From Reichenbachiella versicolor (GTDB lineage Bacteria > Bacteroidota > Bacteroidia > Cytophagales > Cyclobacteriaceae): DNA of 64,000 bases. Where the stretch lies: the NCBI RefSeq assembly GCF_003171675.1, contig NZ_QFZQ01000002.1, positions 124,001 to 188,000 on the forward strand, written 5' to 3'. Under the pieces are notes generated by a model that was not told the DNA's origin, did not search any database, and worked only from the letters and a program-made list of their open reading frames with translations. The first letter of the stretch is position 1, and every line of letters starts with the position of its first letter. The position numbers and the translations under genes are program-made. Shown in pieces: positions 25,980-34,317 of this stretch.

Positions 25980-27032
25980 ATGGATTTAAATGAATTATAT
26001 CAAGAAATACAGGACAGACTTCGAAAGCAACTTGCTTTAATAATTGGAACTGGAAGTTCAATTTCGGTTGACTTTGATTTTGGTATGGGAGCTTTAGAAT
26101 CTCATCTAAAGTCAGTTATCCCAATGGTTGTAAAAGGTAACAAGCAAGCTGAGAGTGAATGGAAATTAGTTTTGGAAAACCTAGATAGGAAGGTTGATTT
26201 TGAGAACTCTTTAAATGTTGTAAAGTCTGATTTTTTACTTGAAAGTATTATTGCAGAAACTGGAAAACATGTTGCGAAGGTTAGTTATAAAAATATTTCC
26301 AAGATTTCTATTGGTAACATTCCGATAATAGCTCTTTTTGAGCGGCTTAAACATGCATTATCTTATACCAACCCAATAATTGATATTATTACACCAAATT
26401 ATGACTTGATTATTGAGAATGCTTTATCGCATTGTCAAATAGATTACAATGATGGATTTTATGGTGGAATACAAAAGAAGTTCGATTGGGGAGAATCAGA
26501 ACAATTATTCAATAGAATAGAAAATAACAGTAAAACTGGCAAAATTTATCCTAAGGTTTACCCACATATTAGATTACACAAAGTGCATGGTTCGCTTAAC
26601 TATTTTGTAAAAAATGAAAATGTCTATCGGAATGATAGTTTATCTTATTTTGAGAGTATCGATGATTACGAAAGGTTTATTATAACCCCAGGAGAAACAA
26701 AACATAAAAGAATTGTTGAGAATAGGCATTTCTATCTTGAAATGGATAAAGCGATAGATAGAGCTCGTACATATTTATTCATAGGGTACGGCTTTAATGA
26801 TATAGATATTGACAAAAAAATATGCCAAAATATTAATCAAGTGAGTCACAGAGCTGTAATTGTGACTAAAGATTTAATAGGGAATGCAAAAACAATACTC
26901 GATAAGAATCCAGAGATAATTGCAATTAGTGACAATTATAATGGAGGTGCTACAATCAGATACAAAGGAACTGAATTAGAACATAACAAACCGATTTGGC
27001 AGATTGACGAATTTGCAAATGAAATATTATAA
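25980..27032 (+). CDS. SIR2-family NADase of SIR2-HerA defence system
   Basis: A 350-residue SIR2_2-like protein. Rossmann motif GTGSS (23-27), TPNYD (138-142) for NAD-ribose contacts, catalytic His203 in KVHGS, and the GYGFNDIDID block (269-278) are all intact. Such proteins degrade NAD+ on infection and cause abortive infection. The gene is followed after 3 bp by a HerA-type ATPase, the established SIR2-HerA (Nezha-type) pair in which a SIR2 assembly sits on a HerA hexamer. It opens the accessory region and has an AT-rich composition like its neighbours. NADase activity is inferred from the family. Confidence 0.88.
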   Translation: MDLNELYQEIQDRLRKQLALIIGTGSSISVDFDFGMGALESHLKSVIPMVVKGNKQAESEWKLVLENLDRKVDFENSLNVVKSDFLLESIIAETGKHVAKVSYKNISKISIGNIPIIALFERLKHALSYTNPIIDIITPNYDLIIENALSHCQIDYNDGFYGGIQKKFDWGESEQLFNRIENNSKTGKIYPKVYPHIRLHKVHGSLNYFVKNENVYRNDSLSYFESIDDYERFIITPGETKHKRIVENRHFYLEMDKAIDRARTYLFIGYGFNDIDIDKKICQNINQVSHRAVIVTKDLIGNAKTILDKNPEIIAISDNYNGGATIRYKGTELEHNKPIWQIDEFANEIL

Positions 27033-27035
27033 ATA

Positions 27036-28793
27036 ATGGCGAAGCTTTTTGATTTTAATGATGAAACAGATTATGTAGGAAAAGTTGTATATGTTGACAC
27101 AACTAAATTAAGTTTAGATGTAAAACCTAAGGAACTTAAACTTGCCAGAGTCGGTCGTTTGGTTGCTGTGAAAATTTCATCTGTAGTAGAAGAATGGGCA
27201 ATTGCAATTGTAGAACGTGTAATTAAAAATCCTTCAACTGAACAGTTGAAAAATATCGTCCAACCTAATGAAGAGGAAGAAACTAATCCTGTAAGTGCAG
27301 ATTCTATTCTTGAAAGAGTATCGAATATTGTAACAATAGCTATTGTTGCTACATTTAAAGGTAAGAAAGGAACAGAAACCAACTACTTTTCACGTTCTAT
27401 TCAAGAAATACCAGATATAGATGCCAAATCTTTTTCTATTGAAAATGAAAACTTGGAGAATTTTATGGGCTTGCTTTCTGCAAAATCCAAATCTGACGTT
27501 TCTCTTGATTTAGGTAAATATTCATTAAGTGAAAAGGCACGCGCACAATTAAATGGGGATAAGTTTTTTCAGCGTCATGCTGCAATATTAGGAAGTACGG
27601 GTTCTGGTAAATCTTGGACTGTTGCTTCAGTATTAGAAAAGGCAGCAAAGTTACCAACTACCAAAATGATTGTTTTTGACTTACATGGCGAATATTCAAC
27701 TCTAAATTTTGCTAAGCAGTTACGTATTGCGGGTCCTGATGATTTAGAATCTAAAGATGAGAGTATCTTATTCTTGCCATATTGGTTGTTGAATACAGAA
27801 GAAATGCAATCCATGTTTATAGATAGTTCTGAGTTTACAGCTCATAATCAAGTCACTATTTTCCAAAAGCAGGTTGCCGAAGAAAAATTAAAACATCTTG
27901 AAACCAATGGTAAAAAGGAAATTATAAGCTCGTTTACTATTGATAGTCCTGTTCCGTATAATTTGAATTCTGTTATTAGTGAAATAAAAAGGCTGAATGA
28001 AGAAATGGTTCCAGGCAAATCAACACCAAAACAGGGACCTTATTTTAGTAAATTTAGTCGACTATTAACTCGTTTAGATGTCAAGATAACAGATAAGCGA
28101 TATGGGTTTCTTTTTAAACACCCAGCAGAATTAGATAGTTATGATGCATTGACAAAAATAATAGAACAGCTTATTGAGTTTAAGGATAATAATTTGGGTA
28201 TTAAAGTAATTGACTTTTCTGAAGTACCTACAGATGTACTTCCAATAATGATTGGATTAGTTGCTAGGATTTTGTACAACATTCAATTTTGGACGGAGAA
28301 AACGGAGAGACATCCATTAGCTTTGGTTTGTGATGAAGCGCATCTATATCTTCCCAAAAAGGGAGAAAGTAATCCTAATGAGAAAAGAGCATTAGAGAAT
28401 TTCGAAAAAATAGCTAAAGAAGGAAGAAAGTATGGGGTTAGTTTACTTGTAGTTAGCCAAAGACCCTCTGATGTTAGTGAAACGATACTTAGTCAATGTA
28501 ACAATATTATGTCATTAAGACTTTCCAATAAACAAGACCAAAGCACAGTTAAGTCTTTCATGTCTGATAATCTTACTGTTTTTGCGGATATTCTTCCAAC
28601 ATTAGATGTTGGAGAAACTATAGTATTGGGAGATGCTGTACTTCTTCCTTCACGGATTATGCTAGATATGCCAAAAGAGGAAAACAGACCGTTAAGTAGC
28701 ACAATTGATTTTTGGACTGAGTGGAATAAAGAAGAGAAGAAAACAGACTATAATAAAGCTGTAGAAAACTATAGAAAACAAAGTAGGAAATAG
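27036..28793 (+). CDS. HerA-family ATPase of SIR2-HerA defence system
   Basis: A 585-residue hexameric-type ATPase. A HAS-barrel-like N-terminus (about 1-65) precedes the DUF87/HerA core with Walker A GSTGSGKS (186-193), FDLHGEYS, Walker B LALVCDEAH (Asp433, Glu434) and a VVSQRPSDVSETILSQC sensor region. HerA motors usually partner NurA in DNA end resection; here the partner is the SIR2 gene 3 bp upstream and no nurA is present, so the defence form is favoured. The stop codon is followed within 26 bp by the first hairpin-rich repeat. Confidence 0.9.
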   Translation: MAKLFDFNDETDYVGKVVYVDTTKLSLDVKPKELKLARVGRLVAVKISSVVEEWAIAIVERVIKNPSTEQLKNIVQPNEEEETNPVSADSILERVSNIVTIAIVATFKGKKGTETNYFSRSIQEIPDIDAKSFSIENENLENFMGLLSAKSKSDVSLDLGKYSLSEKARAQLNGDKFFQRHAAILGSTGSGKSWTVASVLEKAAKLPTTKMIVFDLHGEYSTLNFAKQLRIAGPDDLESKDESILFLPYWLLNTEEMQSMFIDSSEFTAHNQVTIFQKQVAEEKLKHLETNGKKEIISSFTIDSPVPYNLNSVISEIKRLNEEMVPGKSTPKQGPYFSKFSRLLTRLDVKITDKRYGFLFKHPAELDSYDALTKIIEQLIEFKDNNLGIKVIDFSEVPTDVLPIMIGLVARILYNIQFWTEKTERHPLALVCDEAHLYLPKKGESNPNEKRALENFEKIAKEGRKYGVSLLVVSQRPSDVSETILSQCNNIMSLRLSNKQDQSTVKSFMSDNLTVFADILPTLDVGETIVLGDAVLLPSRIMLDMPKEENRPLSSTIDFWTEWNKEEKKTDYNKAVENYRKQSRK

Positions 28794-28818
28794 CCCCCCT
28801 TCACAACCATACACATTA

Positions 28819-29083
28819 CCCGTTGTTTGAAGTCTTCCGAAGGGTGACTTCAAACTTAAAAATGAAACCCTAGTGTCTCCCGACACGGCCTGCTTATCAA
28901 ATCATCTCTATATCCGACCCCAGCTGATTAGCATAATCTTTTACACTTGGGTAAATAATAGTGCCTAGTATCTCGTTTATTGACACTTTGATTTAAAGAT
29001 AGCTCTAGTAAGGCCGTGTCGGGAGACACTAGAACTTCATCGTCTATTTTAAGTGCCGTTGCACTTACACTTAAAATAACGGG
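28819..29083. repeat. Hairpin-rich intercassette repeat, copy A (long form)
   Basis: Outer arms CCCGTTGTTTGAAGT and ACTTAAAATAACGGG pair at 13 of 15 positions. Within are hairpins GTTTGAAGTC/GACTTCAAAC and TTTTAAGTG/CACTTAAAA and a 163-bp insert with perfect terminal repeats. Related copies follow at 29813, 31514 and 32652. It fills nearly all of the 307 bp between herA and the next gene. Confidence 0.75.
28870..29032. mobile_element. MITE-like 163-bp insert with perfect 21-bp terminal inverted repeats
   Basis: The ends (28870-28890 and 29012-29032) are exact inverted copies beginning CTAGTGTCTCCCGACACGG. No coding capacity. A closely similar element is at 32702-32866. No clear target duplication was seen, so it could instead be an extended stem of the surrounding repeat. 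Confidence 0.6.
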
Positions 29084-29100
29084 AGAATTAACAAGAACTA

Positions 29101-29418
29101 CTATCTCAAATTAAGGCGACTCACTATCTCCCATTCAACTCTTAAAAGTTCATAACACTGTTCGGCTAAAGGAATTAAGTTTTCGCCACTAGCTAAGACT
29201 GCCACTTTATGAGCTTCACACATAAAACTAACATAGATGTCAATCCATCTATTATCAATATTCTCTTCAGGAACACCCATCAACTTAGCAACAATCGATA
29301 AAATATCTAAATCATAATCCCCTCCATGATCCAAACCAATTTGAATTAAACCTTGAGTCAATTGATTATGCTTTAAATCTTGCTGAATTAACTGAATAAT
29401 AAGTTTCTCTTGTTCCAT
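29101..29418 (-). CDS. Hypothetical protein, 105 residues
   Basis: An acidic, mostly helical soluble protein with no family I recognise. It contains LDHGGDYDLDILSIVAKLMG and ends ELLRVEWEIVSRLNLR. It is transcribed on the opposite strand to every other gene in the accessory region and is divergent from a small XRE regulator, with 159 bp between starts. Its stop lies 18 bp from the end of repeat A. The pairing suggests that the regulator controls it. Confidence 0.65.
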   Translation of the reverse strand: MEQEKLIIQLIQQDLKHNQLTQGLIQIGLDHGGDYDLDILSIVAKLMGVPEENIDNRWIDIYVSFMCEAHKVAVLASGENLIPLAEQCYELLRVEWEIVSRLNLR

Positions 29419-29577
29419 ACCTATCGAATTTAGAATAATGATAAAAAACCTTAAAAGTATTTTAACCTCCCTTTAAAGCATTTCAAAGTTACATAAAGAT
29501 TTTTAAAACTCCCATTAAAGCATATTTTCATCCCTCAATGGAGTTATTATTCTTTTATACATTTGAATAAACACTGA

Positions 29578-29796
29578 ATGAATTCAATGGAAAAATTCGT
29601 TTATAACAGAATAAAGGCTGTTTTAGCTGAGAAAGGTAAAACCAACAATTGGTTGGCAGATGAGATAGATATGAATACAAATACGATCTCAAAATGGTGC
29701 CGAAATGATATGCAACCTAGAATTGAGAGTTTGTTTCAAGTTGCTAAAGCTTTGGACGTTGATGTCAGAGAACTATTAGTAAGCACAAAAAACTAA
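29578..29796 (+). CDS. Small XRE/Cro-type HTH regulator
   Basis: A 72-residue protein consisting of one HTH_3 domain: NWLADEIDMNTNTISKWCRN contains helices 2-3, and the C-terminus ends RELLVSTKN. Translation could start at 29578 or at the ATG at 29587 (MEKFVYNRIK); the latter is equally good. Divergent from the 105-residue gene. Similar solo XRE proteins regulate toxin, restriction and phage-derived genes. Confidence 0.85.
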   Translation: MNSMEKFVYNRIKAVLAEKGKTNNWLADEIDMNTNTISKWCRNDMQPRIESLFQVAKALDVDVRELLVSTKN

Positions 29797-29812
29797 TCCT
29801 CTATTAATTAGC

Positions 29813-29917
29813 TACGTTTTCGAAGTCTTGGGAAGAGGGACTTTAAATTTTAAAAGGAGACGCTAGAACTTCATTTTCATCTTCAGGTGCTTTTACACCT
29901 ACTCTGAAAATAATGGG
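29813..29917. repeat. Hairpin-rich intercassette repeat, copy B (short form)
   Basis: Matches copy A at CGAAGTCTT...GGGACTTTAAA, GGAGACGCTAGAACTTCAT and GAAAATAATGGG but lacks the insert. The second hairpin is CAGGTG/CACCT instead of AAGTG/CACTT, so base pairing is kept although the sequence changed. Confidence 0.65.
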
Positions 29918-29934
29918 TAGATGTCACATATTAT

Positions 29935-29959
29935 TGATTGTTCTCGTTTATAGCATTGC
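29935..29959 (+). promoter_or_regulatory. Cassette leader sequence, copy 2 (before SigZ)
   Basis: TTGTTCTCGTTTATAGCATT matches the leaders before SIR2 and before the RCC1 lipoprotein. It ends 11 bp before the sigZ ATG, so if it is a promoter the leader transcript would be very short. Confidence 0.4.
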
Positions 29960-29970
29960 ACTCAATTTAT

Positions 29971-30543
29971 ATGAACACTGAGTGTTATTTGCAACCTGAA
30001 ATAACCAAAATTGTGAAAACTAAAATCGATACTATTTGGACTGACCTTAGTGAAGAACTTTACAAGTTTATTTTGGGAAAAATAAAAGATGAACAAACGT
30101 CAAAAGATATTCATCAAGAGGTTTTCTTGAAAGTTCAAACTAAAATTCATCAATTAAAGCATACTTCTAAACTTACATCTTGGGTCTATCAGATTACAAG
30201 AAATAGTATTATTGATTATTTCAGAAAAGTAAAACGCGACGATATTTCAATAGATGATTTAGATTTCCCAGAAATAGACACTGATAATTTCGATTATTCA
30301 AAATTAACAAGCTGTATAAATCAAAAAATAGAAAGCCTTTCTTCTCAACATAAAGAGGCTATTATTTTAACTTCATTTAAAAATTACTCACAAAAAGAGT
30401 TAGCAGACCATTTAAAAATCTCTTATTCGGGAACGAAATCAAGAGTTCAAAAAGCTAAAGAAATCTTAAAAGAAAAAATTTTAGATTGCCCAAATGTAGA
30501 ATCGGATAGTAGAGGAAATCTAATAGATTTTGAAAATAATTAG
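29971..30543 (+). CDS. sigZ: ECF-type RNA polymerase sigma factor (SigZ-like)
   Basis: A 190-residue sigma-70 family factor: region 2 with KDIHQEVFLKVQTKIHQLK and SWVYQITRNSIIDYFRKVKR, and region 4 with LSSQHKEAIILTSFKNYSQKELADHL and GTKSRVQKAKEIL. The C-terminal CPNVESDSRGNLIDFE extension is typical of the SigZ subgroup. The ATG at 29971 is used; an upstream TTG at 29938 lies inside the conserved leader sequence. No anti-sigma gene is adjacent. It precedes a PhzF-type gene by 61 bp in the same orientation and they probably share a transcript. Confidence 0.87.
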   Translation: MNTECYLQPEITKIVKTKIDTIWTDLSEELYKFILGKIKDEQTSKDIHQEVFLKVQTKIHQLKHTSKLTSWVYQITRNSIIDYFRKVKRDDISIDDLDFPEIDTDNFDYSKLTSCINQKIESLSSQHKEAIILTSFKNYSQKELADHLKISYSGTKSRVQKAKEILKEKILDCPNVESDSRGNLIDFENN

Positions 30544-30604
30544 GATTTACTACGTCTTTTTCTAACACATAGCGTCCATCGGTTGTAACATATCAACAAT
30601 AAAA

Positions 30605-31486
30605 ATGGACAATTCTAAAAAAACAATTAAGGTACAAATCCTTAATGCTTTCGCAGACAAAGGTAAAGGTGGCAATCCTGCTGGTGTAGTCTTAAATGCA
30701 GATAAACTATCTGATGAAAATAAACTTGAAATTTCTAAAAAAATAGGTTTATCAGAAACTGCTTTTGTCTCAAAATCTAAAACGGAAGACTTTAAATTAG
30801 ATTTCTTTACTCCAAACAAACAAATAGCACATTGTGGACATGCTACTGTAGCTACATTTTCCTATCTAAAACAAATAGGAATTCTAAAAAATAATAGTTC
30901 CTCAAAAGAAACCATAGATGGGAAACGAAAAATAGAAATAATAGGAGATTTAGCATTTATGGAACAACTAGCTCCAAAATATACTGATGTAGTTAATAAA
31001 GCGAGTGTGATTCTAAAATCGTTAGGATTAAAGAAAACGGATTTGATTCATAATGCTCCAATTCAAATTGTAAATACAGGAAATTCATTCTTACTCGTTC
31101 CTGTTAAAAGTAGTGAGGTTCTAAAAAATATAATTCCAGATTTTGACTTGATCAGAGAAGTTAGTGATGAATTCGATTTGATTGGTTATTATATATTTTC
31201 TACTGATACAGAACATGATGCTACTTCAAGAATGTTTGGTCCTCGCTATGGAATACTAGAGGAATCAGGAACAGGAATGGCGGCTGGACCTCTTGGATGT
31301 TATTTATTTGACATTTTAAAAATCAAGAAAAAAAGTTTTAACATTCAACAAGGGAAATATATGAAAGAGCCTTCACCAAGTCTAATTATTGTTAAGCTAC
31401 GAACCGAAAACGAAAAAATAAAGGATTTAATGGCCGGTGGAAAAGGAATACTAAATAAGGAATTAGATATTGAAATAAACGTTTAA
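30605..31486 (+). CDS. PhzF-family isomerase/epimerase
   Basis: A 293-residue diaminopimelate-epimerase-fold enzyme. It begins VQILNAFADKGKGGNPAGVV, has the catalytic glutamate Glu51 in IGLSETAFV, and the substrate-loop IAHCGHATVATFSY, then a C-terminal GTGMAAGPLGCYL motif. The family isomerises small acids (PhzF in phenazine synthesis), but most bacterial members have unknown substrates and no phenazine genes are present here. It follows sigZ. Confidence 0.9.
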   Translation: MDNSKKTIKVQILNAFADKGKGGNPAGVVLNADKLSDENKLEISKKIGLSETAFVSKSKTEDFKLDFFTPNKQIAHCGHATVATFSYLKQIGILKNNSSSKETIDGKRKIEIIGDLAFMEQLAPKYTDVVNKASVILKSLGLKKTDLIHNAPIQIVNTGNSFLLVPVKSSEVLKNIIPDFDLIREVSDEFDLIGYYIFSTDTEHDATSRMFGPRYGILEESGTGMAAGPLGCYLFDILKIKKKSFNIQQGKYMKEPSPSLIIVKLRTENEKIKDLMAGGKGILNKELDIEINV

Positions 31487-31513
31487 AAAGTCAGCAAACA
31501 ATCGATTGGACGG

Positions 31514-31626
31514 CTGGTTGTTTGAAATTTGAAGTCTCCTGAAGGGTGACTTCAAACTTAAAAATTAGATATTATTGTCTCATCTTCAATTTTAAGTACC
31601 ATTGCAGTTAGACTTTAAATAACGGG
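31514..31626. repeat. Hairpin-rich intercassette repeat, copy C (short form)
   Basis: Starts GGTTGTTTGAAATTTGAAGT, carries the GAAGTC/GACTTC hairpin and ends TTTAAATAACGGG as copy A does. The 21-bp-ended insert is absent; a TATTGTCTCATCTTC stretch remains at that place. Confidence 0.65.
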
Positions 31627-31716
31627 TAATAAAGCTCCCTGCCCCAAGAGTACGAGGTATCTTTGAGATTTTATTTTTACTCGACCCAACCTCAAAAAAT
31701 CAACAAGATAAAACCA

Positions 31717-32643
31717 GTGAGATACATATATTTAATTGCTCTTATAGTACTTTCCTCTTGTAAAACAGAAGAAGATAAATATCCGGAAATGGCTGTCTTT
31801 AGCCCAGATATGAAAGGAGATTTTGTTTTCGAAAAGATAGACCCTATCCCTACCTATTATAGAGATACAGATGAGTATGTTTTTTTTATAACTGACAATT
31901 CAATACCTCAGAGTAAAGTTTTAATCTACGATAAGGAGTCAAAAGAATTAATAAAGGATCTAGTACTGGCAAATAATCGAATTCATGTTGATACTGGTGG
32001 ATCTATCTATGGTTTTGATGAGAAAAGAGACAAGGCATTTAAGTATGAACCTCCTCGATTCATAAAAACATTTTTAAAAACAGCCTCTTTGAGTTTTGTC
32101 AATAATAAAAGCTTAGAAAAGAGATTCTCTTCTGAAATAGAAGATAGAAAGCTAGAAGGAAGAGAATTGAGTGATTTTTTGACAGCAAAACGATATGAAA
32201 TCCTGAAAAAAGAATTTATCGACTCATTATTATGCTTAACCCAACTAGATGTAATCAAAAGCAATGCTGCCGTAGCTCATTTTAGAAACGAAACAGTTTA
32301 TTTAGAAGAAAGCGATCTACTATATACTGGTACGATTATCAAGTCTGCACTAGCAGGTGTCACAGATTGCAATTCCAGCAATTTTGACTTGGATGGAACT
32401 CAATATTTCGGCGAAAGTCCACTATCTCTTATTGATCAAGTAACGCTAAATTATAGTTTGGATGGAAGTAACCATTATGTAATAGGTGTGACTTCCAAAA
32501 ATTTGTACTACTATGAATTAAACATAGACGGAAAGAGCACAAGGTTTAAGTGCCCTGACCCAATAGAAAATGTAAAAAACTTAGAAGAGCAGGTAATTTT
32601 GAAAACGGTAAATGGATACTACAAAGTATCAATTAAGAAATAG
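31717..32643 (+). CDS. Putative lipoprotein, unknown function
   Basis: About 308 residues. A GTG at 31717 yields RYIYLIALIVLSSC, a compact lipoprotein signal peptide with lipobox LSSC; the frame is open upstream to a TTG at 31663 but that would bury the signal. The mature part is beta-rich with repeated KVLIYDKESKELI, SIYGFDEKR and YYYELNIDGKS elements, suggesting a small propeller. No family recognised. It forms its own unit between repeats C and D. Confidence 0.65.
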   Translation: MRYIYLIALIVLSSCKTEEDKYPEMAVFSPDMKGDFVFEKIDPIPTYYRDTDEYVFFITDNSIPQSKVLIYDKESKELIKDLVLANNRIHVDTGGSIYGFDEKRDKAFKYEPPRFIKTFLKTASLSFVNNKSLEKRFSSEIEDRKLEGRELSDFLTAKRYEILKKEFIDSLLCLTQLDVIKSNAAVAHFRNETVYLEESDLLYTGTIIKSALAGVTDCNSSNFDLDGTQYFGESPLSLIDQVTLNYSLDGSNHYVIGVTSKNLYYYELNIDGKSTRFKCPDPIENVKNLEEQVILKTVNGYYKVSIKK

Positions 32644-32651
32644 AGTTACGC

Positions 32652-32917
32652 TCGTTGTCCGAAGTCTTCCGAAGGGTGACTTCTAACTTAAAAATGAAAC
32701 CCTAGTGTCTCCCGACACGGCCTGCTTATCAAATCATCTCTATATCCGATCCTCCTACTTATTAGCATAATCTTTTACACTTGAGTAAATAATAGTGCTT
32801 AGTATCTCGTTTATTGGCACTTTGATTTAACTATAGCACTAGAAAGGCCGTGTCGGGAGACACTAGAACTTAATCTTCTATCTTAAGTGTCGTTGCACTT
32901 ACACTTAAAATAACAGG
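32652..32917. repeat. Hairpin-rich intercassette repeat, copy D (long form)
   Basis: Nearly the same layout as copy A: CGTTGTCCGAAGTCTTCCG at the start, a GAAGTC/GACTTC hairpin, a 165-bp insert, then AAGTGTCGTTGCACTT and TTAAAATAACAGG at the end. It occupies most of the 411-bp gap before the RCC1 gene; the rest holds a leader sequence. Confidence 0.75.
32702..32866. mobile_element. Second MITE-like insert with the same 21-bp terminal repeats
   Basis: Terminal repeats at 32702-32722 and 32846-32866 are identical to those of the element at 28870-29032. The interior is about 90% alike with small differences, so the two are related but not freshly duplicated. Confidence 0.6.
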
Positions 32918-32930
32918 CACATGTCACATA

Positions 32931-32968
32931 TTCCCGTTTGTAATTGACTGTTGTCATATATAGCATTG
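32931..32968 (+). promoter_or_regulatory. Cassette leader sequence, copy 3 (before RCC1 lipoprotein)
   Basis: TTCCCGTTTGTAATTG and CTGTTGTCATATATAGCATT match the leader at 25769. It begins 13 bp after repeat D and lies about 85 bp before the start codon. Confidence 0.4.
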
Positions 32969-33054
32969 CAGTCATTTTAAAATGAAGACTAAGTTTTATA
33001 TACTCAGTTGTTATCAGTAACATGATTATCAATTAACCAAAGCGATATGAACCT

Positions 33055-34170
33055 ATGAAAAACAAAATTACTACCACACTTATTTTCAGCATTATTTTTC
33101 TGTATTCCTGTGATCAAGATGAAGAAATCAATCGAGCAAAGACATTGAAAATAAAGAATGTAGCTGCTGGCACTTCACATACATTAGTAGTTGACACTAA
33201 TGGATCGCTTTGGGCCAATGGTTTAAATAATAATGGGCAAATCGGAAATAATACCAGAGGGCAATTCAGAGCCAAACCAATTAACCTTATGTCCGATGTT
33301 GCTTTAATTGCTACGGGTTCTCGTCATAATTTGATCGTTAAAACGGATGGCTCCCTTTGGTCCAACGGATATAACCGATCTGGACAACTTGGAGATGGAA
33401 CTACAGACGATTGGTCGACACCTGTTAAAATTATGTCTGATGTAACTTTTGTTTCTGGTGGCGATAATCATTCTCTAATGATTAAGGAGGACAAGTCGCT
33501 TTGGTCTTCAGGCGACAATTATTATGGACAACTTGGAGATGGAACAGAGGAAGACAAATACACGCCAGTAAAGGTTTTGACCAACGTATCCACTGTTTCT
33601 GGTGGAGGACGTCATACATTAATCATCAAAACGGATGGTTCGCTATGGGCGACTGGAGATAATTCAGCAGGTCAACTTGGAGACGGAACTTTAGAGAACA
33701 AGAAAACTCCAGTAAAGGTTATGACAGATGTAGCTTCTGTTTCCGCAGGCGATCGACATTCTTTAATTGTAAAAACTGACGGTTCTCTATGGGTTACTGG
33801 AGATAATTCAAATGGTCAACTTGGAGACGGAACTATTCAGAGCAGGAAGACCCCAGTAAAGATTATGACTGATGTGGCTTCTGTTTCCGCAGGTGATCGA
33901 CATTCTCTAATTGTAAAAACTGACGGTTCTCTATGGGCAACTGGAGACAATGAATTTGGACAGCTTGGCGATAGTAGTACAATCAATAAGAACGTTCCAA
34001 TAGAGATTGCTTATAAAGTTATTTCATCATCGGCCGGTACTTTCCATTCCGTTTTTATAAAAACAGACAGTTCGCTATGGGCGACCGGCCTTAACATGTA
34101 TGGTCAGCTTGGAAATGGCACAACTGATCAAGCGCTTGAACCTATACTAATTCTTGACTCCAATGATTGA
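33055..34170 (+). CDS. RCC1-repeat lipoprotein
   Basis: A 371-residue exported lipoprotein (lipobox YSC, Cys19) consisting almost entirely of seven RCC1-type repeats of about 48 residues. Each has a GSLWATGDNxxGQLGDGT core followed by P(V/I)K(I/V)MTDV and AGxxHSLIVKTDG. Together they should close a seven-bladed propeller. Repeats 5 and 6 are almost identical in DNA (3 differences in about 67 bp, 144 bp apart), showing recent duplication. RCC1 propellers mediate protein-protein binding; the partner is unknown. Confidence 0.88.
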   Translation: MKNKITTTLIFSIIFLYSCDQDEEINRAKTLKIKNVAAGTSHTLVVDTNGSLWANGLNNNGQIGNNTRGQFRAKPINLMSDVALIATGSRHNLIVKTDGSLWSNGYNRSGQLGDGTTDDWSTPVKIMSDVTFVSGGDNHSLMIKEDKSLWSSGDNYYGQLGDGTEEDKYTPVKVLTNVSTVSGGGRHTLIIKTDGSLWATGDNSAGQLGDGTLENKKTPVKVMTDVASVSAGDRHSLIVKTDGSLWVTGDNSNGQLGDGTIQSRKTPVKIMTDVASVSAGDRHSLIVKTDGSLWATGDNEFGQLGDSSTINKNVPIEIAYKVISSSAGTFHSVFIKTDSSLWATGLNMYGQLGNGTTDQALEPILILDSND

Positions 34171-34317
34171 GATTACCAATCATTAAGAAACTGATAACAA
34201 AGAAGAGAATAGCACACACAGATTACTCTATTAAATAAAATTCTTGAAAGAACCAGTTATTTAAAAATGAGGTACTAATATCTCCGGTACTTTTTTACCC
34301 ATATTCAACAAACAGAA

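Noticed and set aside
28819-32917. A canonical integron attC array
   Set aside because: Layout agrees but the ends read GTT...AAC rather than RYYYAAC...GTTRRRY, and no integron integrase is in the window. Kept as an attC-like finding only.
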